This document shows, in pieces, positions 1 through 9,339 of a DNA stretch of 64,000 bases. A model generated the notes under the pieces. It had not been told where the DNA came from, ran no database searches, and saw only the letters and a program-made list of their open reading frames with translations. Positions within the stretch are counted from its first letter, which is position 1. Each line of letters begins with the position of its first letter. Origin of the DNA: Streptomyces sp. CB01635 (GTDB lineage: Bacteria; Actinomycetota; Actinomycetes; Streptomycetales; Streptomycetaceae); NCBI RefSeq assembly GCF_002803065.1, contig NZ_NNBL01000027.1:43550-107549 (forward strand), written 5' to 3'. Both the position numbers and the translations under genes were made by a program.

Positions 1-77
1 CGGGGTGTCTTCCCCAAGCCCGCCCCTTCCCGAACCGGGGCTCCGCCCCGGACCCAGCTCCTCAAACGCCGAAGGGG
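1..77. repeat. GC-rich Streptomyces-type intergenic repeat with small hairpin
   Basis: Non-coding DNA downstream of the stop codon at 78-80. It contains a GGGGC/GCCCC stem around 37-50, followed by a CTCCTCAAACGCC stretch at about 58-70. I recognise this combination from memory as a sequence found between many Streptomyces genes, but cannot search for copies here. The stem could end transcription of the minus-strand regulator. The left boundary is unknown because the window starts here. Confidence 0.5.
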
Positions 78-3000
78 CTAGCCACGCCCCAGTGCTGCTT
101 GCGCGCGGCCGTGTATGGCCCTGGCCTCCGCCTCCGCCAGGCGTTCGCCTGCCTCGTGGGCGCGGGTGGCCTCGGCCTCGGCAAGCGTTGCTGCCTGGGC
201 CGGGCGGCCCGCCTCCAGGTGGGCCCAGGCCGTGAGATGTCCCGCGTCCGTCGCGCCCGCCAGCAGGGCCAGTGCCTCCTCGGGACGGCCCCGGCGCACG
301 CCCAACTCGGCCCGGGCCAGCCGTACTTCCTGCTGGGCCTGCCGGTCGCCCTGCGCATCGGCGGTCCGGCCCGCGCGGTCCAGCAGGGCGGCGCACGACT
401 CCGCGTCACCGGACCGCATCCGTACCCGTGCGAGCGCGGCCAGCGCATACGGCGCGCACCAGCCCGTGTGCGGCTCCGACTCGCGTACCGCGTCCTGCGC
501 GAGGTCGTGCGCCGCGTCGTACTCCTCCAGGAGCAGATGGAGTTCGGCGAGATTGGCCCGCTCGAAGGCCGCAGCCGTCGGGTCGCCGGAGCGCTCGGCC
601 AGTGCGAGGGCGCGCTCACCTGTGGTGATGGCCTCCCGCAGCCGACCCGACCGGCGTGCGTGTTCCCGCAGGACGGAGAGGACCGAGCCGAGCAACTGCG
701 GATCCCCGTACGCCTCCGCGTGCGGCAGCGCCCGGTCCGCCACCGGCCGGGCCTGCGCGAAGCGCCCGGCGAGGGCCAGTGACGTGGCCTGCGTGGCGAG
801 CGAACGCCCGAGCAGGCCCCGCTGCTCGGGCCCTGTCACCCGCAGCGCCGCCGCGTGCGCCGCCTCTCCCGCGGTGACGGCTTCCGGGTAGCGCCCGGTG
901 ACGAACCACAGGATCGAGCGGGCGAGATGGTGCGCGGTGGCCGCCTCGGGCGCGGTGCCGGCGGCGGGCGGCGCCGCGTCGAGGAGGGCGAGCCCCTCCT
1001 CCGTGGACCGGGTCTTCGCAAGGACCTCGCCGAGCCGGGCCGAGGCAAGGACGCGCCCGTCCGCATCGCCGCGGCGCGTCACGTCGTCGAGTGCCTCGCG
1101 CAGCACCCGCGCCGCGTCCTCGTACCGCGCCATGCGGCGCAGTACGGCCGCCCGGTCGATCCTGGCCCGCGCCGACTCGGCGGCGAACGCGTCGAGACGG
1201 TCGGTGAGCTGGGCGTAGTAGTGGTCCGCGGTGTCGTTCGCGCACAGGGCGGCGGCCCGCTCGGCGGCCTGCCGGAGGTAGCCGGTGGCGCGCGGGTCGT
1301 CGGCGCGCGTCAGATGGGCGGCGAGCGTGTCCACGGCGTCGGGCCTGCGCCGCAGCACGGCCTCCGCGTACGCCGAGTGGAGGAGGCGGCGGCGGGCGGC
1401 GGAGAGGCGTTCGTAGCAGGTGAGGCGTACGAGGGGGTGGCGGAAGGTGAGGCCGGGTACGGTGCGCCCGTCGGCGACGACGTCCCGTTCGGCAAGGACC
1501 GAGGCGGCGACCGCCGCGTCGGCGCCCGATGTCGCCTCGGCCACGGAGAGCAGCGGGTGCAGCCCCGCGCTCGCGACGTCGAGTACTTCGGCGAGCGCCG
1601 CGTCCCCGCCGGCCACCGCCACGGCCTCCACGACCCGGCGCGCGCCGGGCCCGAGCCGCGCGAGCCGAGCGGCCACCAACTGCCGTACGCCATAAGGCGT
1701 CTGCGGCTCGAAGTCGTCGCCCCTCGCATCCGCGCTCGCCCCCGTCCCGAGCCCGCTGCCGCGTCCGTCCCCGTCCATGCCAAGACCGTTCCCGTGTCCG
1801 TCCCCGTCCGTCCCGAGTCCGGCCCCACGCCCGCCCGCGTCCGTGCGGAGCCCGACACCACTCCCGTCCCCGCCCGCGCTCGGCCCACCCCCGCGCCCGT
1901 CTCCAAATGCCCGTGCCAGTTCCAGGGCGAAGAGGGGGTTGCCCAGTGAGAGGTCCCAGACTCGTTCGGGTACGTCGGATCCGGTCGGCAGGCCCAGTGC
2001 GTCCGCCGCCAGGGTCAGGCAGTCGTCGCGGCCCAGGCGGGGCAGGTCCACGTGGCGCGCGAGGCGTTGGCCCACGAGGGATTCGAGGCCCGTGCGGCGC
2101 GGGTCGGTCTCGGTGAGTTCCTCGGACCGGTACGTCGCCACGAAGCGGACGGGGCCGCGGGCCGTCCTGGCGCGGCGGGCCAGATGCCCGAGCAGCTGGA
2201 ACGACCCCGCGTCGGCCGCGTGCAGATCGTCGAGGACGACCAGGACGGGCGCCGTCTCCGCGAGGTCGCCGAGGAGCCCCGCCGCTGCCCGGAAGAGCCG
2301 CTCCCGCTCCTCCTCGGGGCTGCGTTCCGCGCCGCTGCCCGCCTGCCCCAACGACGGGAGCAGCGAGGCGAGTTCGGGGTACTCGGCACCGGCCCTGGCG
2401 CGCTCGGCGGGCGGCCGGTCGGCGAGCCACCCGTCGAGCGCCTCGACGAACGCCCCGAACGGCGTGTGCCCCTCCGCGTCGTGCCCCGCGCCCCACAGCA
2501 CGGCCGCGCCCTCGCCCGCCGCGCGGAGCGCCGCCTCGGTCACGAGCCGCGTCTTGCCGAGCCCTGCCTCGCCGCCGACGAGCTGTACAGGCGGCGCGTC
2601 GGGCGCGAGCAGCAGGGCGAGCGCCGCCTCACGCCCGCGCAGTGGCGCCGGCGCCGGGCCACGCAGTACGGCGGGCGGCGCGAAGCCTCCCGCGGGCCGT
2701 GCCACCTGGACCGCGGGGCTGCCGCTGTCGAGGGCGAGCAGATGGAGCCGCTCGGTCTCCGATCCCGGCCGCACGCCGAGCTCGGCGTCCAGGGCCTCCC
2801 GGCAGGCGTGGAACTGGCGTACGGCCTGCCGCCGGAGCCCCTGCCGCAGATAGGCGCCGATCAGGATCTGATGGGCACGCTCGTCGGCGGGGTTCTCGTC
2901 CAGGGCCCGCCGGGCGACCGCCGCCGCCTCCTCGGGCGCGCCCTCTTCGAGGAGCGCCTCGGCGAGCGTGATGCGCAGCCGCTCGGACACCACGGCCAGC

Positions 3001-3506
3001 TGTTCGCGCCGGGCCTCGGCCCAGGGGGCGTACCGGTCCTCGGGCAGCAGTTCACCGGTGAAAGCGTCGAGGGCGGCGGCGAGTTGAGCGGAGAAACCCG
3101 ATGCGAGGGCGTTGTCCGCCAGGCGTTCCGCGTGGTCCGCGTCGATCCACACCGTGCCCGGATCGAGCCGCAACAGCGTCCCGTCGGCAGTGAGGTACGA
3201 CGACGTGGCGCGCGGCGCGAGCTCGGGTTCCAGGGCGCGGCGCGCGGCGTGCAGGGCGACGCGCAGACTGCCGAGCGCGGCGGACGGGTCGGCGTCGGGC
3301 CAGCAGATGTCCATGGCCTGTTCGCGGTGGAGGCTGTGGCCGGGGGAGACGGCGAGGAGTTTCACGAGGGCGCGGGCGCTGGGCCGTTGCCATCGCTCGG
3401 CGAGTGCGCGACCGCCGTCACGAGTCACCCGAAAGCCGCCGAAAAGGTGCAGGCGTAGTAGTGGGGGAGCGGACTCCGTGCCGTGATCCGTGCCGTCCGC
3501 GCCCAT
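78..3506 (-). CDS. BTAD/AfsR-type transcriptional regulator with ATPase and TPR domains
   Basis: A 1142-residue multidomain regulator. The N-terminus (about 10-100) reads as an OmpR-like winged helix (LHLFGGFRV start), followed by a bacterial transcriptional activation domain (about 105-255). Next is an AAA/STAND-type ATPase with Walker A GGEAGLGKTRL near residue 310 and Walker B VLVVLDDLHAAD near 420. The C-terminal 450 residues are Ala/Leu-rich repeats of TPR type. This is the architecture of large SARP/AfsR-like regulators that couple nucleotide hydrolysis to transcription activation. Residues about 530-592 are an odd Gly/Asp-rich low-complexity insert inside the ATPase region. The ATG at 3506 is chosen because the winged helix begins only a dozen residues later. 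It lies just 18 bases from a long perfect hairpin (3525-3592). No biosynthetic cluster adjoins it, so its target is unknown. Confidence 0.85.
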   Translation of the reverse strand: MGADGTDHGTESAPPLLRLHLFGGFRVTRDGGRALAERWQRPSARALVKLLAVSPGHSLHREQAMDICWPDADPSAALGSLRVALHAARRALEPELAPRATSSYLTADGTLLRLDPGTVWIDADHAERLADNALASGFSAQLAAALDAFTGELLPEDRYAPWAEARREQLAVVSERLRITLAEALLEEGAPEEAAAVARRALDENPADERAHQILIGAYLRQGLRRQAVRQFHACREALDAELGVRPGSETERLHLLALDSGSPAVQVARPAGGFAPPAVLRGPAPAPLRGREAALALLLAPDAPPVQLVGGEAGLGKTRLVTEAALRAAGEGAAVLWGAGHDAEGHTPFGAFVEALDGWLADRPPAERARAGAEYPELASLLPSLGQAGSGAERSPEEERERLFRAAAGLLGDLAETAPVLVVLDDLHAADAGSFQLLGHLARRARTARGPVRFVATYRSEELTETDPRRTGLESLVGQRLARHVDLPRLGRDDCLTLAADALGLPTGSDVPERVWDLSLGNPLFALELARAFGDGRGGGPSAGGDGSGVGLRTDAGGRGAGLGTDGDGHGNGLGMDGDGRGSGLGTGASADARGDDFEPQTPYGVRQLVAARLARLGPGARRVVEAVAVAGGDAALAEVLDVASAGLHPLLSVAEATSGADAAVAASVLAERDVVADGRTVPGLTFRHPLVRLTCYERLSAARRRLLHSAYAEAVLRRRPDAVDTLAAHLTRADDPRATGYLRQAAERAAALCANDTADHYYAQLTDRLDAFAAESARARIDRAAVLRRMARYEDAARVLREALDDVTRRGDADGRVLASARLGEVLAKTRSTEEGLALLDAAPPAAGTAPEAATAHHLARSILWFVTGRYPEAVTAGEAAHAAALRVTGPEQRGLLGRSLATQATSLALAGRFAQARPVADRALPHAEAYGDPQLLGSVLSVLREHARRSGRLREAITTGERALALAERSGDPTAAAFERANLAELHLLLEEYDAAHDLAQDAVRESEPHTGWCAPYALAALARVRMRSGDAESCAALLDRAGRTADAQGDRQAQQEVRLARAELGVRRGRPEEALALLAGATDAGHLTAWAHLEAGRPAQAATLAEAEATRAHEAGERLAEAEARAIHGRAQAALGRG

Positions 3507-3524
3507 AAGGGCGCACTTTAACCC

Positions 3525-3592
3525 CCTTCTCCGGACGCACCGCAGGCCCCCCGAACGGATGTCCGGGGGGCCTGCGGTGCGTCCGGAGAAGG
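3525..3592. terminator. 29-bp perfect inverted repeat, likely terminator
   Basis: Arms at 3525-3553 and 3564-3592 are perfectly complementary (29 bp) with a 10-base loop. The repeat begins immediately after the stop codon (3593-3595) of the minus-strand FG-GAP gene, the right place for a terminator. It also occupies the region where the promoter of the next minus-strand gene (start 3506) would be expected, so it may have a second role there. Confidence 0.8.
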
Positions 3593-6520
3593 TCAGGAGA
3601 GCGTGTTCACCGTCAGCTGGGAGATCGCGGTGAACTGGTTGAGGTACCGGCCGCCGAGCAGCTCGGTCGTCCGGTCGAAGCCCGTCTCGTCGAAGCCGAG
3701 ATTCACGAGTTCGTCGACGCCGTCACCGTCCAGGTCCCCGGAGAAGTACTCCCGGGCGCCGAGGGACGTGATGGTGCCGATGCCGTCGGGGTAGTGGCGC
3801 CCCGCGGTCAGCACGGCCGGGTCCCACAGGTAGGCGCCCGCGTCGGTGCCGCCGACGAGGAGGCGACGTCCGCCGGGCCCGGTGAGGAAGCCGCCGGTCT
3901 CCACCGTCGGCAGTGTGTAGATCGAGTAGTCCTGGCCGCCGGCCCCGTAGGTGCGGTACGAAGCGGTTCCCGCGAGGATCAGCCCCTCCGGCCCGGTGAA
4001 GTAGTTCCCGAGCGTCCAGGCGCCGCCTGCGATGCCCTGGTGGAGGACCTCCCCCGTGCGGCTGTCGCGGATCTCGACGATGTTGGTCAGGCTGGTCGCG
4101 TCCGGCGCGCCCGAAGAGGTCGTGGACGTTGCCCCCATCCAGGTGTAGACGACCGCGTGCCCGTCGGCGTACGGGATCTTCGGCGAGGTGAAGACGCCCC
4201 GGCTCAGGACCGCGCCGTACAGCTTGCCGCCGACGCTCTCGGCCGGGGCCTTCGGCGAGGCGGTCCAGCGCACGGTGCCCTTCTTGGCGTCGAGTGCGAC
4301 GCCGTCGACCACGGGCGACTCATTCTCGAGGGAGTCGCCGCTGGTGTACTGCGCGTACACCCGGCCCTCGCCCACCGCGGGGTCGCCGAACACGACGCCG
4401 CCCGCGTCGGCGGGAGCCGCGTAGGTCCACAGCTTCGAGCCGTTGCCGCGGTAGGCCCGCAGCGCGTCTGTGGGCACGAGGATGTCGGCACGCTTGTCGC
4501 CGTCGAGGTCGGCGACCGTCACGGAGCGGACGAACTGCCCGTTGCCGGCGATGCGTTCGATGACTTTCCCGTTGCGTCCGTCGATGACCGCGACGGCTGT
4601 GTCCGCGGCCACCACGAAGTCGTCGTGGCCGTCGCCGTTGACGTCGCCCTTCTCGATCCGGTGCACCTGTCCGGGAACTGTGGCCTTCCACAGCAGCTTG
4701 GGCTTGCCCGCGGTCAGGGACGGACCCGAGTAGGCCCACACGCCGTCGGACTTGCCACCGACCACCAGGTCGTTCTTCTTGTCGCCGTCGAGGTCGGCCG
4801 AGGCCGAGGACGACAGGTCGCCCTGCAGCGGCAGTACGCCCTGCTGCTTGCCGTTGCCGAACCCGTAGGTGTGGACGTTCTGGTTCTGGTCGACGGTGCG
4901 CACGTGCTGCCCGCCGCCGTCGCGGTAGACCTGGGCGAACATCGGTGAGGCGCCGAGGCCCTTCTCCCGCCAGCGCACGTCGCCGCTGCCGGAGAACACG
5001 GTGAGCGAGGCGTACTGCCCGCCCCCGGGGTTCTCCGCCGAGTTCATGCCGGTGTCGTCCTGGGCGGCCGTCACGAGGCTCCCGTCGACGACGTCGAGGC
5101 TCCAGGCGCTCGGCCCGTCATGGCCGTTGTCGGCGGCGCGCTTGACGGTCGAGGACCACAGAAGGGTGGCCGGGTCGGTGCCGTCCACGACCCGGACGGT
5201 GTTGGAGTTGATCCACAGGTAAGGGTCGAGCGTGGACTCGCTGACCACGTACTCGGGCTTCCGGTCGCCCCGCAGGTCACCGATCGTCATGTCGGTCGGC
5301 AGCGCGTTGATCCGTGTGTCGAGCGTGGTCCGCTCGCCGTCGGCCAGGGAGTAGGAGTCGATCTCGTACTTCATGCCGTCGTTCGGGTCGGACTGCTCCA
5401 GGGCCACGAGCCGTCCGCGCGCCGTGTCCAGGTGCAGCTGGCGCGAGTAGAGAGCGCTGTCCGACTGCCACTTGACCTTGCCGTCCGCGGTGTCGAGCAC
5501 GAGGGTGCGCCCGCGGCCCGCCGCTGTGGCGGTCCTGCGCTGGTTGTACGACGCGGCGACCAGACCGCCGCCGAGGTCCTCCAGAGCGCCCCACGCCGTG
5601 CCGGCGCGCACCCCCGTGTCGTACGTCCATGTGTCGGTGGGCTTGAGCGCCCCGTCGGCGTACGAGAAGCGGATGCCGGAGACGGTGGCGGTCGCGTCGG
5701 CAGGGGAGTTGAGGTTGTAGTACGGCGCGTCCGTGACGACGAGCGTCTTGCCGACGAGCTTCACGTTGTAGGCGTACGCGTACAGCTTCGACCACAGCGT
5801 CTTTCCGGTCTTCCCGTCGAGGACCGTGACGAAGGTGCCGTTGGCGAGGGACGAGCCGGGCGAGGTGAAGGGGCGGTACGGGGCCACACCGACGCTTGCG
5901 GAGAACACCACGTCGTCCACGCCGTCGCCGGTGAGGTCGCCGGTCACGTACCCCTGGTCGGAGGCGGGTGTGAACGGGCTGACCGCGTTGTAGCCCATGA
6001 CGACGCGGGCCGGGTACGGCTCGGTCTGCCAGGGCCGGGAGTTCTTGACACCCCAGTCCGCGTACAGCGAGGCGTTGTCGCGCCGCCACAGGGCGGTGCC
6101 GTCGGCCTTGCTGCGCTGGACGCTGCCGAGGCTGTGCAGGGTGAAGTAGTCGCCGCCCTTGTCTCCGGCAGGGACGGTCGCTGCCAGACCGCGCACACCC
6201 TCCAGCGTGGACTTGGTGGAGATGGTGACGGCGCCGTCGGTGCCGGTGCCGTCGAGGTGGGAGCCCGCACCCTGGTCGTCCTTGCCGGAGGTGCCGGAGC
6301 CTTTGGTCGCGCCCTGCGGGTCGAGCGTCTCGCGGTCGGCGTCCGCGTAGGCGTTGAGCTGAGCGTGGTCCGCCAGCTTCTCGGCCTGGCTGTCGGTCAG
6401 CGTGAGAAGGGAACTTCCGTCGTCGTCGGCGGCGAGGGCGGGCGGCGCGGCGCTCAGCGCCAGACCGGCGGCGACCAGTGCGGAGGCGAGCCGCAGAGCC
6501 CGCCGGGAGTCGTGTCTCAT
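3593..6520 (-). CDS. Secreted FG-GAP/VCBS repeat protein
   Basis: A 975-residue exported protein. It has a Sec signal peptide (basic MRHDSRRALRL, hydrophobic core, ALAA cleavage region near 30). At least five calcium-binding type repeats of the D-x-D/N-G-D-x-x-x-D form are visible: DLTGDGVDD near 193, DLDGDKKND near 577, DVNGDGHDD near 627, DLDGDKRAD near 673 and DLDGDGVDE near 927. Such repeats fold into integrin-like beta-propellers. I see no catalytic motif; a binding, adhesion or polysaccharide-related role is likely but unproven. The ATG at 6518-6520 overlaps the TGA of the upstream protease gene by one base (TGATG), implying translational coupling and a linked function outside the cell. 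A longer reading frame continues upstream but lies inside the protease gene and lacks its own signal. Confidence 0.85.
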   Translation of the reverse strand: MRHDSRRALRLASALVAAGLALSAAPPALAADDDGSSLLTLTDSQAEKLADHAQLNAYADADRETLDPQGATKGSGTSGKDDQGAGSHLDGTGTDGAVTISTKSTLEGVRGLAATVPAGDKGGDYFTLHSLGSVQRSKADGTALWRRDNASLYADWGVKNSRPWQTEPYPARVVMGYNAVSPFTPASDQGYVTGDLTGDGVDDVVFSASVGVAPYRPFTSPGSSLANGTFVTVLDGKTGKTLWSKLYAYAYNVKLVGKTLVVTDAPYYNLNSPADATATVSGIRFSYADGALKPTDTWTYDTGVRAGTAWGALEDLGGGLVAASYNQRRTATAAGRGRTLVLDTADGKVKWQSDSALYSRQLHLDTARGRLVALEQSDPNDGMKYEIDSYSLADGERTTLDTRINALPTDMTIGDLRGDRKPEYVVSESTLDPYLWINSNTVRVVDGTDPATLLWSSTVKRAADNGHDGPSAWSLDVVDGSLVTAAQDDTGMNSAENPGGGQYASLTVFSGSGDVRWREKGLGASPMFAQVYRDGGGQHVRTVDQNQNVHTYGFGNGKQQGVLPLQGDLSSSASADLDGDKKNDLVVGGKSDGVWAYSGPSLTAGKPKLLWKATVPGQVHRIEKGDVNGDGHDDFVVAADTAVAVIDGRNGKVIERIAGNGQFVRSVTVADLDGDKRADILVPTDALRAYRGNGSKLWTYAAPADAGGVVFGDPAVGEGRVYAQYTSGDSLENESPVVDGVALDAKKGTVRWTASPKAPAESVGGKLYGAVLSRGVFTSPKIPYADGHAVVYTWMGATSTTSSGAPDATSLTNIVEIRDSRTGEVLHQGIAGGAWTLGNYFTGPEGLILAGTASYRTYGAGGQDYSIYTLPTVETGGFLTGPGGRRLLVGGTDAGAYLWDPAVLTAGRHYPDGIGTITSLGAREYFSGDLDGDGVDELVNLGFDETGFDRTTELLGGRYLNQFTAISQLTVNTLS

Positions 6521-9054
6521 CACTTGGTCCCCTGCGCGATACGGATGGCCGAGTGGTCCTTGAGGACCGGCTCGTCGAACGAGTACTGGAGGGCGTCGGT
6601 GCCGGACTGGTTCTCGATGCCGACGGTGGCGCTCGCGCCGCTGCCCGGCACGGACTGGTACTGGAGGCTGACGGCGCCGGTGGCCTCGTCGAAGACGGCC
6701 TCGAAGGAGACGCGGCCGGAACTTCCCTCCGCGAAGGCGGCGTTGTTCCAGACGACGGCGAACTTCCGGCTGCCGGCCGTACCGGTGGTGGAGGTCTGCA
6801 CGCTCGACTTCTTGTCCAGGGTCAGGTCGTCCCAGAACGCGGCGACGGTGCCGTTCGGCTTGTCCGCCGACGGGAGTGCGACGTTCTCGTAGTCGCCGAG
6901 CCGCGGCTCCATGAAGTTGATCAGGCCGTTCGTGGTGACGCTCGCGCTGGAGTAGGAGACGCCGTACAGCTTCACCGGGAAGGGCAGCGCGATCGTCCTG
7001 GCGTCCTCGTCTCCGCTGAGCGCGACCTTGCCGCTGCCGGCGATCCAGGAGTACGCGGCGGGGGTGCAGCTGTTGCCGGTGCTGTCGGAGCGGGCGGGCA
7101 CCCGGGCGGTGAGCGTCTCGTCGCCGTCCACGGTCAGCTTGCCGTTGTACGTGCCGTTGCACAGGACGGGCGCGGCGGGCGTGGCGGTCAGGGTGTACGA
7201 ACCTTCAGCAACCTTCGGCAGGTTGAAGCGGCCCGCGGAGTCGGTGGTGACGGCGGCGACCGGGGTGCCGGCGACCTGCACGGTTGCCTTGGCGAGGGGC
7301 TTGCCTGTGACGTCGAGGACCGTGCCGGACACGGCGTGCGAGGCGACCGCGGTCAGGGTGAAGTCCTCGGTGACCTGCTCGCCGGTCGTGACGGCGACGC
7401 CGGACCTGGCGCCGTCCGCGTAGCCGTAGCCGCCGAGGGCGAAGTCGTAGGTGCCGGCCGGCAGGGTGAGCCGGTAGGAGCCGTCCGCCGAGGTGGTGAC
7501 GGTGCGGTTCGAGTCGCTGCCCGATGCCTTCACCGTGACGCCGGAGAGTGCGGAGCCGGTCGCCTTGTCGGTGACCTTTCCTGTGACGACGGCCGCGGTG
7601 TGCGGGGCCTTGTCGACGGACGCGAAGATGTCGAGCTTGCCCTCGCCCCACACGTTGTTCGCGTCCGCGGTGCCGCCGCAGTGGGTGTCGCCCACGTTGC
7701 GCGCGCCCTCGTTGAGCAGTGCGCGCGTCGCGTCGATGTTGCCGATGAGGGAGGGGGCCGACGACCAGAGCAGCGCGACGGCGCCCGCGACGTGCGGTGT
7801 CGCCATCGACGTACCGGAGATGGCCTTGTACGTGTTGCCCGGCCAGGTGGAGCGGACGTTGACGCCCGGGGCCGAGATGTTCGGCTTCATCGAGCCGTCC
7901 AGCCTGGACGGGCCGAAGCCGGAGAAGTCGGCGATCTTGCCGTCGACGTCGTACGCGCCGACGCCGTAGGCCGGTGCCTGCGAGCCGGGCGCGTGGCCGG
8001 TCGAGCAGGTCACGCCGTCACCGTCGTTGCCGGAGGCGAACGCCTCGAAGATCCCGGCCGCGTTCCACGCCTCGACGATGTCCTGGTAGAACGTCGTGTC
8101 GCCGCCGCCCCACGAGTTGTTCACGATGTCGGGGGCGAGGTCGGGCCGCGGGTTCTGGCCGGTGTGGTCGGTCGGGGCGAGGATCCACTGGCCCGCCGCG
8201 AGCAGCGAGGAGTCCGAGCAGGAGCTGGACTCGCAGCCCTTGGCGGCGATCCACTTCGCGCCCGGCGCGACACCGACCCCGCCCGCGCCGACCATCGTGC
8301 CCATGGTGTGGGTGCCGTGGCCGTTGTTGTCACAGGGTGCCGACGTGGGGCACTGGCCGGTCGGGTCGTACCAGTTGTAGTCGTGCGTGAAGGAGCCGTC
8401 GCCGTTGTTGCCACGGTAGTTGGCCTTCAGCGCCGGGTGGTCGTACTGGACGCCCGAGTCGACGTTCGCGATGACGATGCCCTCGCCGCGGTCGTCGTAC
8501 TGGTCCCAGACCTGGTCGGCCTTGATGTCCTTGACGCCCCACTCGGGGGTGACCGGGTCGCTGTCGCCGGCCGCGTCGGAGACCCGGCTCTCGGTCGCGT
8601 CAAGGGCGTAGTGGTGTTCCTTGACGATGCTCGCCACGTCGGCGCGCTTCGCCAGGTCCTCGACGAGCCGCTCGTCGCCGGTCACCTTGAGCGCGTTGGC
8701 GATCCAGAACGACTGGTAGCCGACCTTCTCCTTGTCCAGGAAGGACTGCAGGGGCTGCTGGCTGCTCTTGGCCTTGGCGCGCAGCGCGGCGAACGCCGAC
8801 TTCGCCTTCGCGGCGTGCGTGCGCCCGCCCTTGGCCGCGGACAGGTCCGCCTGCTTCTTGAGGACGACGAAGAAGGTCGAGTCCTTGCCCTTCCCGACGG
8901 TGTCGAGAACGGACGGGTCGACCTCGGCGGTGCTGCGCGTGGTGGTGTCGGACTGCGCGAAGGCGGGGGCCGGGCCGATCAGGACGGCCGCCGCCGTGAT
9001 CGCGGCCGCGGCCCACGCGGCGGATCTGCGCCGGGGGGATCGGGGCAGGTGCAT
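6520..9054 (-). CDS. Secreted subtilisin-like serine protease (S8), bacillopeptidase F-like
   Basis: An 844-residue exported protease. After a signal peptide (MHLPRSPRRR, hydrophobic stretch, AFAQ) comes a propeptide of I9-inhibitor type, then an S8 catalytic domain with the full triad: Asp199 in VDSGV, His246 in NGHGTHTMG, Ser416 in GTSMATPHVAG. Two carboxypeptidase-regulatory-like beta-sandwich domains follow (about 490-570 and 575-650), then a C-terminal beta-rich module (about 670-840). The ATG at 9054 is preferred over an in-frame ATG at 9108 because GGAGGAG sits 7-12 bases upstream and the signal peptide begins directly. It is first in a two-gene operon with the FG-GAP protein, with one-base overlap. 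Substrate is unknown; extracellular protein degradation or processing of the partner are both possible. Confidence 0.93.
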   Translation of the reverse strand: MHLPRSPRRRSAAWAAAAITAAAVLIGPAPAFAQSDTTTRSTAEVDPSVLDTVGKGKDSTFFVVLKKQADLSAAKGGRTHAAKAKSAFAALRAKAKSSQQPLQSFLDKEKVGYQSFWIANALKVTGDERLVEDLAKRADVASIVKEHHYALDATESRVSDAAGDSDPVTPEWGVKDIKADQVWDQYDDRGEGIVIANVDSGVQYDHPALKANYRGNNGDGSFTHDYNWYDPTGQCPTSAPCDNNGHGTHTMGTMVGAGGVGVAPGAKWIAAKGCESSSCSDSSLLAAGQWILAPTDHTGQNPRPDLAPDIVNNSWGGGDTTFYQDIVEAWNAAGIFEAFASGNDGDGVTCSTGHAPGSQAPAYGVGAYDVDGKIADFSGFGPSRLDGSMKPNISAPGVNVRSTWPGNTYKAISGTSMATPHVAGAVALLWSSAPSLIGNIDATRALLNEGARNVGDTHCGGTADANNVWGEGKLDIFASVDKAPHTAAVVTGKVTDKATGSALSGVTVKASGSDSNRTVTTSADGSYRLTLPAGTYDFALGGYGYADGARSGVAVTTGEQVTEDFTLTAVASHAVSGTVLDVTGKPLAKATVQVAGTPVAAVTTDSAGRFNLPKVAEGSYTLTATPAAPVLCNGTYNGKLTVDGDETLTARVPARSDSTGNSCTPAAYSWIAGSGKVALSGDEDARTIALPFPVKLYGVSYSSASVTTNGLINFMEPRLGDYENVALPSADKPNGTVAAFWDDLTLDKKSSVQTSTTGTAGSRKFAVVWNNAAFAEGSSGRVSFEAVFDEATGAVSLQYQSVPGSGASATVGIENQSGTDALQYSFDEPVLKDHSAIRIAQGTK

Positions 9055-9253
9055 AGGAGCGCTCCTCCAGGACTGGTACGGGGAAGCCCGCCCGCCGCCC
9101 GTACCCACACGGGGGAGGTACGGGGCGGGGCGGGCTGGTCCCGGACGCTAGGAGGGGGCCGTTACTGGCGCATTACCGGCCTGGACGAGGCGGACTTCGC
9201 GCGCTGGGCGTGGCACCGTGACGGGAGCCATGGCAGTGGCCCCTGGCGCCCAA

Positions 9254-9272
9254 AAACTAACGGCGCTAGTTT
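9254..9272. promoter_or_regulatory. Putative TetR operator upstream of aldehyde dehydrogenase
   Basis: AAACTAACGGCGCTAGTTT is a near-palindrome (8-bp half-sites, one mismatch). It matches the sequence at 15925-15943, next to a TetR gene, at 15 of 19 positions, and the preceding CCAA is identical too. It lies about 68 bases before the aldehyde dehydrogenase start. The inferred regulator is the TetR at 15250-15897. Confidence 0.65.
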
Positions 9273-9339
9273 GGGCCGCGGACGACTACGCCGTAGCGGA
9301 CGACTGTGCCGTGGACGCGGCACCCCGGGAGGAACAGCC

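Noticed and set aside
9160..9186. TTAC direct repeat in the protease promoter as a PhoP box
   Set aside because: The 11-base spacing fits, but the units do not match GTTCACC.
6478..9339. Possible 950-residue N-terminal extension of the aldehyde dehydrogenase
   Set aside because: The extension runs antisense to the protease gene, while MKAHDGMYIGGEW at 9340 has a good ribosome site and fits family length.
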